In this document: positions 21,930 to 33,400 of the stretch, piece after piece
Position numbering within the stretch: position 1 is the stretch's first letter
Layout: each line of letters starts with the position of its first letter
Origin: Patiria pectinifera
Taxonomy: Eukaryota > Echinodermata > Asteroidea > Valvatida > Asterinidae
Reading direction: 5' to 3'
DNA length: 64,000 nt
Assembly: GCA_029964075.1 (NCBI GenBank)
Contig: CM057133.1
Location: 11,556,699 to 11,620,698 of the forward strand
The notes under the pieces: generated by a model
The model's input: the letters and a program-made list of their open reading frames with translations, nothing else
Told to the model about the DNA's origin: nothing
The model's database searches: none
Position numbers and translations under genes: made by a program

Positions 21930-22520
21930 GGGGGGGGGGGGGTATATCCTTCCCACTTTTAAAATGGGGGGATGGGCTATTGAATCATCCCCCCACTTTT
22001 TTGTGATGAGAACAAAAAAAGTGCAGATTTTCGAGGTATTTTTCGAACATCCCAACAACTGAAATGTATTCAATAGCACTGAAAAGTGGAGAAACATAAG
22101 TACAAAACTTTTAAAATGCGCCGTTTTGATGTAAGCTCGAGTATATACATCTTTATATTGAGCCCCGCCCCCTATGGTATCAGCCCCTCCCCCTTTTTGA
22201 ATTTCCACAGCCGGGTTGGGGGGGTTGGGATCCCCTTCCACTTTTAAAATGGGGGGGTGGCTATTGAATCATCCCCCACTTTTTGTGATGATAAAAAAAG
22301 TCAAGTTTCGGTATAAAAAAAGGGTGCGTTTTAGGTATTTTTCAAACATCCCAACAACTGAAATGTATTCAATAGCACTGAAAAGTGGAGAAACATAAGT
22401 ACAAAACTTTTAAAATTCCACAGCCGGGCAATTTTTGGATTTTGTTCATCCCCTTCCCCCACCCAGCACTTTTAAAATTCCACAGCCGGGCAATTTTTGG
22501 ATTTTGTTCATCCCCTTCCC
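21930..22520. repeat. ~290-bp tandem repeat with 56-bp subrepeat
   Basis: The segment starting CACTTTTAAAATGGGGGG and running through CCCAACAACTGAAATGTATT to AAGTACAAAACTTTTAAAAT occurs at 21952-22118 and again at 22241-22417. Downstream, the block CACAGCCGGGCAATTTTTGG followed by TTTTGTTCATCCCC occurs twice in tandem (22418 and 22483). There is no gene content. Confidence 0.75.
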
Positions 22521-22724
22521 CGGCCCCCACTCGCCGGCACAGATATACACCACTGGGCTACTAGTACTACATGTACCTATCTGTATCTGTATCTGTATGG
22601 GTACGTTGCAGAAACCTATTCAGCCATTAATGCAATGGAGTAAAGGTAGTCAAGGTGCTGGGAGTTATGTCTATTATTAGAGACAGGTGAATGAAGTACA
22701 TGAGAGATATGAGACCCATTAATG

Positions 22725-23160
22725 TAGCACCTTATAAATAGAAGGGTACAAGGTACTGCGGCGGCGCATTAAGCAGCCACTACCAATGTAATCAGTCACA
22801 CAAGTTTTCTTAGGCCAAAAAAAAAAAAAAAAGTCTTTCACAGAGTTTGCCCCCAAAGTGAAAGTGGTCTTGTGTGTTTTTTTTCTTCATGATTTTGCTT
22901 CAAATGTCAGCTTATTCAGACAAATGGTGCCCGCCCGAGCACCTTATAAATAGAAGGGTACAAGGTACTGCGGCGGCGCATTAAGCAGCCACTACCAATG
23001 TAATCAGTCACACAAGTTTTCTTAGGCCAAAAAAAAAAAGTCTCCGGTTTCTGGTATGGAGCTTGCCCCAAAAGTGGTGCGGCGACGCGGTTTTTTTTTC
23101 TTTACATGATTTTTTGCTTCAAATGTCAGCTTATGACTGCAAATGGTGCCCGACTAAACT
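22725..23160. repeat. ~210-bp tandem duplication (TAGAAGGGTACAAGGTACTG unit)
   Basis: The stretch CACCTTATAAATAGAAGGGT to CAAGTTTTCTTAGGCC followed by poly-A occurs at about 22730-22820 and 22940-23030. Each copy is followed by a related TGCTTCAAATGTCAGCTTAT segment. The AGGCC-poly(A)-GTCTC junction resembles the ends of the TIR element at 36203-36603. Confidence 0.75.
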
Positions 23161-23639
23161 TAGTGCAAATATATGGGAGTCCAGAGAGGCCACATAAGCT
23201 TATTCTCTACATACCAAACCCAAAAAAAAAATTAAATAAAATTGTGTGCAGGGAGGATTCCAGTCAAACCAGTGAGTTTGGCGGTTTTGAGACATCATCT
23301 TTCATTGAAAAAAACTTTTTCATTTTGCCGGCAGCGCATGGCTACGGCACGCGCGCTACCAGAAACCCAGGAGACTTTTTTTTTTTGTTTGTTTTAGTAT
23401 TGTGTTTTTTTTAACATATGTGCAGTAGAGAACATAGTGCAAGACACATGCAACAAACAACACACAACAGATACAAACTCTAGATTAGGGTCTAATATTA
23501 GACACCATACATTTGCAAAAAAAAACTGTGATATAGATTGAGGAAGAATAAGACAAAAATCTTTATTAAAAGCAGGTTTAATTTAAATATTAAATGTGAA
23601 CAAACTTTACGACTAGGACAAACACTGAGCTATTTCTGC

Positions 23640-25110
23640 CGTAATATTAATCACTGCCGTAAAGGAGTTTCATCCATGTCGAGTAATTCTATACATGCAT
23701 CCATCCTGTAAACAAAAAAAAAAAAAAACAACAAAAAAAACAAAAAATGATAGCAGCACACATTTTAATTTTAATCTTTTATCTTCTTCGACCTAACAAA
23801 CCTTTTACCAAAAAGAATTTGAATTAACCCATTTCATTGATATAATATGAAGGTCCAGGAAAATTGATGATTCATATAAAATCACATGATGAATTCATCA
23901 CGTGGCACCTGCAATTTTGTCTATATTATTTCCTCTGGGATTTATCTGCATTATTGCATAAAACTACATCAGGTGGATCAGACCGTATTTTATATCATTT
24001 TTATATTTTGCTGTATTTAATATTGTAATTAAAATTTGAAAAATTCATAAAAAATGGCGTCATGATCATGTCACTTCAGATTTGAATGCTGTTATCCATA
24101 CCTACCCACTACCCTACCACATAACGATCTTCATAATCCACCAATATGCGAATCAAAAATCACGTTTTTGATGTTTTCATAGTAATCGTCACACATTTCT
24201 GATTTTTACCGAAATTGTGTGCATCTATCTATGACCTAACAAACCTGTTACAAAAAGAATTTCAAATTTACCACATTCCGTTTATGAATGGTAAAGGTCA
24301 AAAAATTGAATAATTTAAATAAAATCACACGATAGCGTCATGCTATAACACGTCCCCGGAATACTTGCATACCAAGTTTGAACCAAATCGGACTTCACGG
24401 TTCTGATATAGGGCCTTGAAGAATGCTCTTTTAGGATGGCGTCACGTGACACGTGATGGCGTCATGATGGCATGAAAAAGTTTCAACGACGCGTGAATTT
24501 AGCGTCGTGATATTGAACATTAACCTTATCTTCGAGTCGGTGATAATATTATAATTTAAGTCGATGATTGAAAAAATCTAAAAAATCAATAATTGTAAAT
24601 AACGCCGTGTCTGCGGAAAAAAAATGGAAAAAAAAGCCTAAGTGTGTGTTGGACTTAAACAACAAACCTGACAATTTCCTTAATGGCTGACCAAAGTTTC
24701 ATCCGGACTGGCGTTATGTTCATAAAAATGTCTATATTTACCAACGCTTTTTTCATCATGGTGGCTGTACATGACACTATATATCCCTCTAGACCTAACA
24801 AACCTTTTGCAAAAGAATTTCAATTTACCACGTTCCATTGATGAAATATGAGTAAAAGGTCCAAAAATTGAAATATTCATAAAACACATGATGACATCAT
24901 CAAATCCGTCACTGCAATTTTTGACTATGCCGAACATAAAATCTGCCAAAAGTAGCCGGAAAAGAGCTAAGACGGTCACTGTGGACAGATTTGACCTCAG
25001 CAAGAGCACGTGCGCTGCAACATACGATATGTACAATGTACGTGCATGTACATGTACATGTAAAAGAAAACCACATACACTTCCCTGTTTTAAAAGCAAA
25101 GCAGAGTTCA
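23640..25110. repeat. Three-unit ~450-560 bp AT-rich tandem repeat
   Basis: Units begin with GACCTAACAAACC at about 23790, 24233 and 24792, and each continues with AAAGAATTT, TTACCACRTTCC and TAAAATCACA-like blocks. Later parts of each unit contain repeated GGCGTCATGATGG-type CpG islands in an AT background. It is diverged, without coding potential, and looks like an old satellite-like array. Confidence 0.6.
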
Positions 25111-25879
25111 ACCTGAAGTTTTAAGCGTGCGCAGAGCATGAGTTTGCTTATTGCCTCGAAGCTTTGAAATATTTTAGACCTACCCTTAAATAAACAATAT
25201 TAGTAAAAACTAATATAAAAAAAAACATGGTTGATTTTCAGGAATTTTCTTTCTTAGGAAAAGGTTTTTTTTATAACTTCCGGTCTGAAATGGCGTCATA
25301 AGCCTTAAACTTCCGACACGTCTTAAGTGGGGTCAGGTCATCATATACACCAATATTGGCCGCGATTCCACTACTTATACGAACATCTATTCAAAATACA
25401 TTTTTGAAAATTTTTCAAAATACGTGGCGCTCGAAACTGCATAGCGTCATCGGTAGATGATTTAAAGAATACTATTAGCCAAAGACTAACACCGTTAAAG
25501 CAAGTTCATAGCTATTACCACTTTTAAACAATAAGCCACTTCCGCCACTTCGCTTTTTGACGGAAGCAAAGGGTCACGTGATTTCACGCACACTGAATGA
25601 AATAAAGACCTCAACCTACTCTACCACTTTTACCCGGCAACAGAATGCTGCGAGGCCTTGTACGGTTGCCTTCTTATGCATTTTAAATATTAAATGTTCA
25701 CATTTTCTTATGCAATTGCCTATAAACAAACACCGGATAGCGTCATCATGACATCATCATTACACAATGTTGTTTGAATTAGGGTTTGCTTGGAGACAGG
25801 TGTGCAAATGAATTACTGGCACTGGCAAGAAAAAAAATGCCCTCTGAAAATTGACATTTTTTTAAATTTCAAGTCTATG

Positions 25880-26240
25880 GGGAAAATTAAAAATTCAAAA
25901 AATTCAGGCCTAATAAATCAAGTGATGAATCAAGCATGAGCGAAAGTTTGACGAAAAAGTTTCGATGATATTCTTCAGTGTGCCCAGGTTTGAAGTCGAT
26001 CAGATTTGAAACAAGGCAAAAGAATTTGAAAAAAGAAAAAAAGTGACTAACGAACGGGATAAAAGTGGAAAGAAAAAAAAAGAAAAAAAAATAAAAAAAA
26101 AAAAGAGCTAAAAATAACAGGTAACAAGAGCTGTTTACAAAAAAACGAAACAAAAAAAAAAAATAACAAAAAAAAGAGCCAGTGGTGAATACACCAAAAT
26201 ATTTCAGAACTCAGAATATAAGGCAGTTTTTTTTTGACCA
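25880..26240. repeat. A-rich low-complexity tract
   Basis: Long runs of A with interspersed G (AAGAAAAAAA types) dominate. The apparent Phe-rich reading frames on the minus strand come from this composition only. Confidence 0.8.
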
Positions 26241-26562
26241 TGAACCTGTCTCTGCTTCAGAACTCTGCTTGTTTAATATATTATATTGGTTTAAGGCTAA
26301 GCCTATGTTATATAAAAGATTTTATTTAAAAGGAGTACATCTTGGAAAGAGTACATCCTAAATACTTCACGCCTCTTTTTTTTATCATTATTATCTCAAT
26401 GAAGGTCAGTCATTGCAAATATGTTGAAGACATGAACCTGGGACTGAGAAACATTTCTAATTTTGTTAAAAATAATTTGAAAATGCACTCGACTTTCCAT
26501 ATTATACGTGTGTACAAAGTCTATCACTAGTTAGTAGGCATGGTAGGCCTATTGGTAATTTG

Positions 26563-27050
26563 GTAGCCCCATAAATTTGGACAATTTACTGGACTACCTC
26601 CGTTAAATTAAGGCCACACTTCCACCATGTACAAAAACATGTCGATCAAAACTTTGTCAAATTTGGATTTTGACATTTAGGCTTAGTTTGTAATTGTAGT
26701 TTATTTTTGCCTTAGAGGCATCATACTCACCCTCTTTATAGGCTAATCAGAAAGTGCTGCCTTTTTCAGATGACTAATTTTCATGAAATTTGATGTTGAA
26801 ATTTTGATACGCAAACGTGTGCAAACGAATCTGAAAACTTCACGAAAAAAAGACATCTGAAAAAGGCAGCACTTTCTGATTAGCCTATATAAAGAGGGTG
26901 AGTATGCTTCTAATTTCTAAAGCAAAAAATAAACTACAAATTAAGCCTAAATGTGAAAATCAAAATTTGACAAAGTTCGTCATGTTTTTGTGTACATGGT
27001 GGAAGTGTGGCCTTACTAGTCCAGTAAATTGGCCACACTTTATGGGGCAA
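26563..27050. mobile_element. ~490-bp foldback (long-TIR) element
   Basis: Left and right halves are inverted copies, starting at GCCCCATAAA and running through GGCCACACTTCCACCATGTA and CATTTAGGCTTA to CCCTCTTTATA, AGGCTAATCAGAAAGTGC and TGCCTTTTTCAGATG. The arms are over 200 bases each around a short centre near 26800, with about 85-90% match by eye. There is no open frame, so it is non-autonomous. Its right end abuts directly on the element at 27051-27573, suggesting one inserted into the other. Confidence 0.8.
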
Positions 27051-27573
27051 AGAAAATGTTCCATGCTTCTGTACTTTCGTATAAACTACGATAATTTGAA
27101 TCATTAAAAACCTTATTATTTTTTTTTCCTGCTTATGAAGTGCTTTGTTTAGGCTAGACAAGTACAAGTCCCTGTATGTATCATGTGCGTGCCACGAACA
27201 AAACGATGTGTCCAGAAGCAAAAATTGCTCTTTTGACTAGATAGAGATCCAGCTCTTATTCATTCTCATTCTGCAATCTTCATTCTTCATTCTCCCCCCT
27301 CTTTTATTATCCCAAATCCCATTCTTTCTTATTTATTTTTATTTTTTTTTATTCCCCCCCCTCCCTCCCCATCTGGCGTATACTATTTCTACTTTTCAGC
27401 GCTTAAGAATCAGTGAGCGAGGGATGCAGCTGACTGCCAAAAGCGCAGCCGGTGCTCGGCAATCTGGAAGAGTTATTTTTTGCCAAGATTGAGCAAGGAT
27501 CCAGTTGCACATTTTCGAGAATGTGCCTGCCCATTTTCGAGAATGCATGATTTTCAAGAATGGGCACAACAGG
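27051..27573. mobile_element. Second copy of the GGCGCTGTTGTGCCC TIR element (truncated)
   Basis: Inverted and shortened relative of the element at 58712-59665. Shared blocks in order are ATGTTCCATGCTTCTGTACT, AGTGCTTTGTTTAGGCTAGA, GGATCCAGTTGCAC and the end GATTTTCAAGAATGGGCACA. The left TIR is missing where the neighbouring foldback begins. Confidence 0.8.
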
Positions 27574-27996
27574 GCTAGCCTATTGTAGACTTTGTACACA
27601 CACACAACCAACATCAACAATGACCAACGTCTAGCGCGTCTATACTCTAAAGCTATTGGCGTCTGAAATACTATTCTTTCCTAAAGTTAGCAGCTTGTTT
27701 CCCCAGTACTTTTTAATAACACATGATTCGAACAATAATTAAAAGTTCCCCTTTAACTTAAGACAGGTGACAGGAACTGGAACTCGAGCTGGGAAAGATT
27801 ACCTTGTAATTTCGGCCGCACCTCCCAACAATGAAATTTCAGCTGGCTGTTTTTCTGGGTGTATTCCTGAGCCTGGCCGGCCCTAGCGCTGTATGATCTT
27901 TCTCTATCTTGCAAGTTGCATAGTCCGTTGCAAAACAAAATGGTTCGGGTATACACTACGGCCGGCCACCGCGAGAGAGCGCTATCACGACCAACC

Positions 27997-28054
27997 AATA
28001 TCACCCACGAACCTGTCGGAACAACGTTGTTCTAACAGGTTCGTGGGTGATATT
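27997..28054. repeat. 58-bp near-perfect palindrome
   Basis: Twenty-base arms AATATCACCCACGAACCTGT and its exact complement flank an inner palindrome GAACAACGTTGTTC; only two base pairs mismatch. Two GGCCGGCC sites occur just to its left. No coding or element context is recognised. Confidence 0.85.
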
Positions 28055-28099
28055 ACATCAAAGCAAGCTGTGGTTCAGGTGGATTTTCATCAAATTCAT

Positions 28100-29090
28100 T
28101 TGTACTTTACTCTTGTCATAAATATTATGTTGTTTTTAAAAATTGGGACACAATGCGCTGCATTTAAATTTTCATGCACTAATACCAGTAGATGCTGTGT
28201 AAATCCCATTGGAATGGACCCAAAAGAAGTTGGCATATTCTCAGCAATCCAATGTGCTGTTTTCATGATGTTTTGTTTCAGTATTTGAAAGAAAAAACTC
28301 TCAGCTACAAAAGCATTCACAGATCACGTTTTTGGAAGAAAAAAGAAGAAGTACAAATTAACTAATTGTAAAGTAGTTTATTTTCTTTTTATAGTGCGTT
28401 TTATTACACAACACTGGATAACACAAGCAAAGCCAGGAATAACTACAGAATAAGAAAATATAAACTTTAGATAAAAAAATAACAAAACATTTACACTGAA
28501 ATGTTGGACAGTTCTAAATTTAGATCCAGTTTTGTTTCAGTTTACAACTCTAACAAGTTCATAAAATGTATTTCTTTTATAGTGCAAATCCAACTTCCTT
28601 TAATTATATTACACTTTAAAACTCTCGGAAGTGCTTTTTCGCCTCCTCCCCGTCCTGAACTCCTCACAAGAACTTTTTTAAGTTGCAGTACTGTGTATAA
28701 ACATCAATTATAGTTCTGGGTTTATAATATATCCTCACCGTTTTGACAAAGTGAATCTGTGCACACAACTACCAAACCTAGTTTTGAGAAAATGGTGTTT
28801 GAAGTTGGTGGAGTTTTCAAATCGCATTTTCGCCTACATCTCTCCCCCAGAATTGAAAAATATGTAACTGATGTGATAAGCCCAGTAGTGAAATATCCCC
28901 CCCCCAAAAAAATCCCTATTTTTATAAAATCTTGTTTAATTAGGAGGCTTTTATTACCCAAGATATTTGTCACTTCACCAAAACGGAAATTCTACTTGTC
29001 ACAAAAATGTAGTATGTTTGCACACTGCGCGCGCATATTTTTTTTACATTTTACATGAAAAGCAAATGATTCTATATATCTTTTTATATA
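28100..29090. other. Intergenic, nothing recognised
   Basis: AT-rich stretch with short open frames in several phases. No family resemblance, splice-linked exons or repeat termini were seen. Confidence 0.4.
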
Positions 29091-29094
29091 AGTA

Positions 29095-29390
29095 TAATGC
29101 TTGTCTTGTTAATCTTTACACTCCGGCTCGTTCCCTCCGATCATCTAGCTCCATGCTTTTGGTTGTCAACAGAGCAGATCTTCTGGGATCAATCATTTCA
29201 TCACGCTGGGCCTTCCTTTGGAACAACCTAACCTGTTTAATATTGCCTATAACCAACCGTCTTAATATTGCCCATCTCTATTGCTGTGTTGAGATTTCTT
29301 GTGCCCTTGCGCCTTGAGCATTAGTTTTTTTGATGGATTTGGCGCATTATAAATACACTGTATTATTATTATTATTATTAAATAAAAACA
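29095..29390 (+). pseudogene. LINE 3' end (reverse transcriptase C-terminus + tail)
   Basis: The plus-strand frame reads LYTPARSLRSSSSMLLVVNR then FLWNNL, matching the usual C-terminal R-x-LRSS...L / WN-x-LP pattern of non-LTR reverse transcriptase ORFs. It is followed by GGCGCATTATAAATACACTG and a TTATTATTATT tail. It is a 5'-truncated copy with an eroded frame. Confidence 0.75.
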
Positions 29391-30244
29391 TATACAAGTT
29401 AGTTCTGGTTAATGCTATACGCATGCAATACTGCGTACATAATAATGAATGGTTACGCTCCTGAAAAATATTGCCTATATGTTAAAGGTAATGCTTACAC
29501 TGCATTTGTAGTAAATTAATGAAGTGGACCGATTAAATGTTTAGTATTTTTTTGGTACACATCAGTTCACTGACCAGTACAATGTTTTATGCCGGGCCCA
29601 TGCTGGAGTTTCGGCTGAGTTGTGAGAAAAAGAAAAAAATTACGTACATGTACCTATAGTGTGCTGAGTGTAGCATGCGCTCAGTGGCTCGCCCATGCCC
29701 GCTAACAGATGTAGTACTTGAACAAACTTTTCACAGCAATGGTTCGGTCCGAACCATCGATGAGTCGTGTTAGTTGATACCAAATTCATCTCTTGTTGAA
29801 AATAGCAGAGTGATACAATTTTGAAAGATGCTTCATACTGTTTTTTGCTTATTGCCAATAGAGCTATTTCACAATAATTTGACAGTTCCGTTTTTGGCAG
29901 TTTCGTTTTTTGAATGTTTGTTTCCGTTTTTGAATGTTTTGTTTTTTAATGTTTTTAAGGATGATATTCGTAAACATTTTCCGTCTCTGTTCCCTCCTAC
30001 TTTAACCTTTCACTCTGATACCCATTAAAAAGAACATCTGATACCCATTAAAAAGAACATTTTCATAATGTAGAAACAGTGTTGTAAAAATATTGCAAAT
30101 TTACACACATGCACCGATATACACAAAAAGTTTTAACGTCAAACGACCATATACAGCTTCTGAACTAAGAATGAAAAGTGGTTCAATAAAGTTATAGTTA
30201 TTTCAACTCCTGAATGGACAAAAACAATTTGTGGTTGTCATAAT

Positions 30245-30250
30245 TTTATT
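30245..30250 (-). terminator. Candidate poly(A) signal of MS4A-like gene
   Basis: Minus-strand AATAAA about 250 bases after the stop codon of the MS4A-like gene. It is the nearest canonical hexamer. Confidence 0.4.
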
Positions 30251-30499
30251 CCAAAAAGTAACATGCAGCAGTCGTATGGACCACCAGAGGCATCGGTTTT
30301 AGCTTTTTGGTGCTCAACATAACCCACTTTAGATCTAACTTGTGCCTTCCTAATATTGTGCCCGCCATATCTCCTAAAAGGTTATACATGTATTAAAAAG
30401 CAAACTAACAAACTAACAAACTAGTCATCGTGAAAACAAGCTCCGTACATCAAGCGCATTTTATGCAATTGTGCAAAGCATTTAGTGACTGACTACAGT

Positions 30500-33400
30500 T
30501 TAGACAGTCTCCAAAAGCCCTTCCTTGTCATCGTGATGAAAATGCTCAGACCCTTCGCTGTTGGTAACGCCCGCCTGGTTAGCGTTAGCGTCCGGGGTTT
30601 CGGCCGTAGGCCCACCGGCTTCCACGGGCCCGGTCGGTGCGATCTGGCTCGGTACCGAGACCACAACTTGCTGGGGAGCCATGCTGATGGGCTGGGGAGC
30701 GATCACCATCTGAGCTGCCGGACCAACCGGTTGCGGAACGTAAGGGATTTGCTGGGGAGGATTTGCCATCTGTTGGGTTGGGCTCGCACGGTAATCGGTC
30801 ACATACTGTGAACCAATCGGGCTCCCTGCAACGAACATGATCACAAGAGGCGAACTTGATTCACAGTGTCAAAGTGCGATTGTTGTAGGAGAAATGTTGA
30901 TGGATCAAATGATGTGATACCTTATTTTCGACTTCTTGTGCATGTACGTTCCTTCACTATGATCGTGCAATTGGTGGGGAAACAAAATGGTACAACAACG
31001 TCGTAACCATGTGATCCAGTCTGGCTTTATTTTTTAACCTTTTCACTAGACTTTTTTTTTTTATCTTTTTGCAAAAATGAGTAACTTGAAAATTTCGGTT
31101 GTAATGGGCACATTGATGCACATAGCTGTTTAAGAAATAATTTTGCACAAACTTCGTAAGCGAGAATTTCAATTCAACTTTGGAGGTTATTGACAGAATA
31201 TCAATTGGCAGCAAATTTGATTTTGACTTATGTACAGTTCCCTCAGTAGGATGTTGATCTTTCACATGAAGGCTAAAATATGCCTACCTTGCATGGCGGT
31301 AGGAGCCTGCATTGGTTGTTGTTGCGATGGCCCTTGTTGCTGCTGGGCATTCATTGCAATAAAACCGTGGCCGGCCTGCTGCGGCTGCTGCTGCTGTAAC
31401 TGTTGTTGTTGCTGCTGTTGCTCCTGCTGCTGCTGGAACTGCTGTTGCTGCTGCTGTTGCTGCTGCTGCTGGAACTGCTGTTGCTGCTGTGCTTGCACAG
31501 GCATCATGGGTACCAACTGTTGGGGCACGTACTGAACCTGTCAATGTATTAAGCAAATACATGCATATGCATTTTTAATGACAAAGTCAAAAGAGGTAGG
31601 CCTAACGTTGTATTGAAAGCCCAGCACCATAATGTCATGATTGATTTTTGGTAATTAGCCACACTGTTGGACTTAACAGATTTAAACAAAACTTGCTGTT
31701 GAACTTTGATGGGTTGTGCAACTTTCTACTCCTCTTAAATGTATGAAAACTAATTAACATCCTTTTTAGTTAATTTTATTGAAAAGTGCACTTTTTAATA
31801 CATTAAAAAACAAATCCATGCTTTTCCTGACAAATGAGGGCGCTGTTCTTGTGATGTAGTTCAGTTTAGGGGTTTTCTCTGTTTGTGACGACGTAAAAAA
31901 TTCTGTGAAAACATTTGTGAGAAAACTGCTCATTCATTGGCTGTTGTTTGCTCGGAAACAACAATGAATCACCAAAGAAAAGAAATTTTACAACAAACTA
32001 TCAACAATTTTGGCAACTTTCAATGCTGAAATAGCTGTAACATTGAGGTTTCCGCCTGAAATGACATCACACATTTGCTCATGAATATGGAAATGCCATT
32101 AGCATACACCAAAAAGGCACAAAAATGCCATTAAATGCCAAAATAAACATTGAAAATTGGGTTAAATGGGTCAAAGGTGCATTTTCGAGGATTGCATTAA
32201 AAAAATTACATTACATGGGCCCTTTAAGGTGTGGTATGTTTCTCATTCTTCTTTTGTTTTTGATTTTCCATGTGTTCTATCTGTGGTTTAAATGTATTTT
32301 ATGCAACACAACCAATGTTATTTGGGTTCAGTAGGCAATATTATCGAGCAAATGAGTCTGCTACAGCTACAACGTGTACAAACACTAGAAAGCATTTTAG
32401 TACTTTTTGGCTTGCATCTAACAATTAAAAATTGTGAAAATGTGTTTTCATAAGGTAGCATTAAGTAAACTTACGTCAATTGTGATATATATATATAAAC
32501 CTATGATACAGTTCTTCATGTCTCCCAAATGGCGTCGAAAGAGAGCCCTCACTCGTCGAAGAATACTAAGGCCTGTTTCAAAAGAAACTTCATTATGATG
32601 GTACGTTGTTCTTACCGTAACGGGGGTGTAGGAACGACAGCAACTACACATGCCGTAGCAGGACAGGGACGCACTCACGACAGCGATCACCATCTCAGCA
32701 AGGCCGGTTATCGCCAGCAACGAATCCACGGCCACACGAGCTCGCTGGTAAAATAATCCACACAACATACAGACCATGTCAGATCAAAGCATTGGTTGGA
32801 AGGGATCATGAACTATAAGTTGAAAACCCAGGCGCTTACATTTTTAACTGGGACAATCAAGTTTGACGAGAACAAATCGCAGTAGTCATTTAGCCTAACA
32901 GACCAATCCGAGTATACAATGTACCTGTATGTTTATAATCATACACCATCAGGTCACTGATTCAAATGCTATCATGGCCAGAATTATCTGTTTCGAAGCA
33001 TTTTTGAGACTCTTCATTTTGAGGCATTTCGAGTCTAATTGTCTAGAAATACAGTATGTTCATGACGGGCTACTAAACAATTTAAATTAATGTGTTTTTG
33101 GTTAAGGGTTTGCTGTAAAACCATGTCAAAGGTTCATCTTATAGTCTTTTAGAAATATGGCAGGATATGAACTGTGCAAATGTGCTTTTACCTGGTTATT
33201 ATAACAAGGTCCAGAACTGTGGTAGGACGTGCCTGGATAGCAATAGCCATAGCTCTCCCTTGTAGCAGCGATAGCAGCAGCAACCAGCAACTGGAAGGCG
33301 ACGGCTGCAGAGATTATGGACATCACCATGAATGTAATGACCTGAAAGAAGGACAAAATACAGTGATGCATTATTCATACTTGTAGTGTACTTGTCTTGA

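Noticed and set aside
25887-26241. Phe-rich minus-strand frames
   Set aside because: Composition artefact of a poly-A tract.
31230-31535. Cys/Trp-rich plus-strand frame and Ala/Thr-rich minus frame
   Set aside because: Both are other readings of the CAG/CAA polyglutamine exon of the MS4A-like gene.
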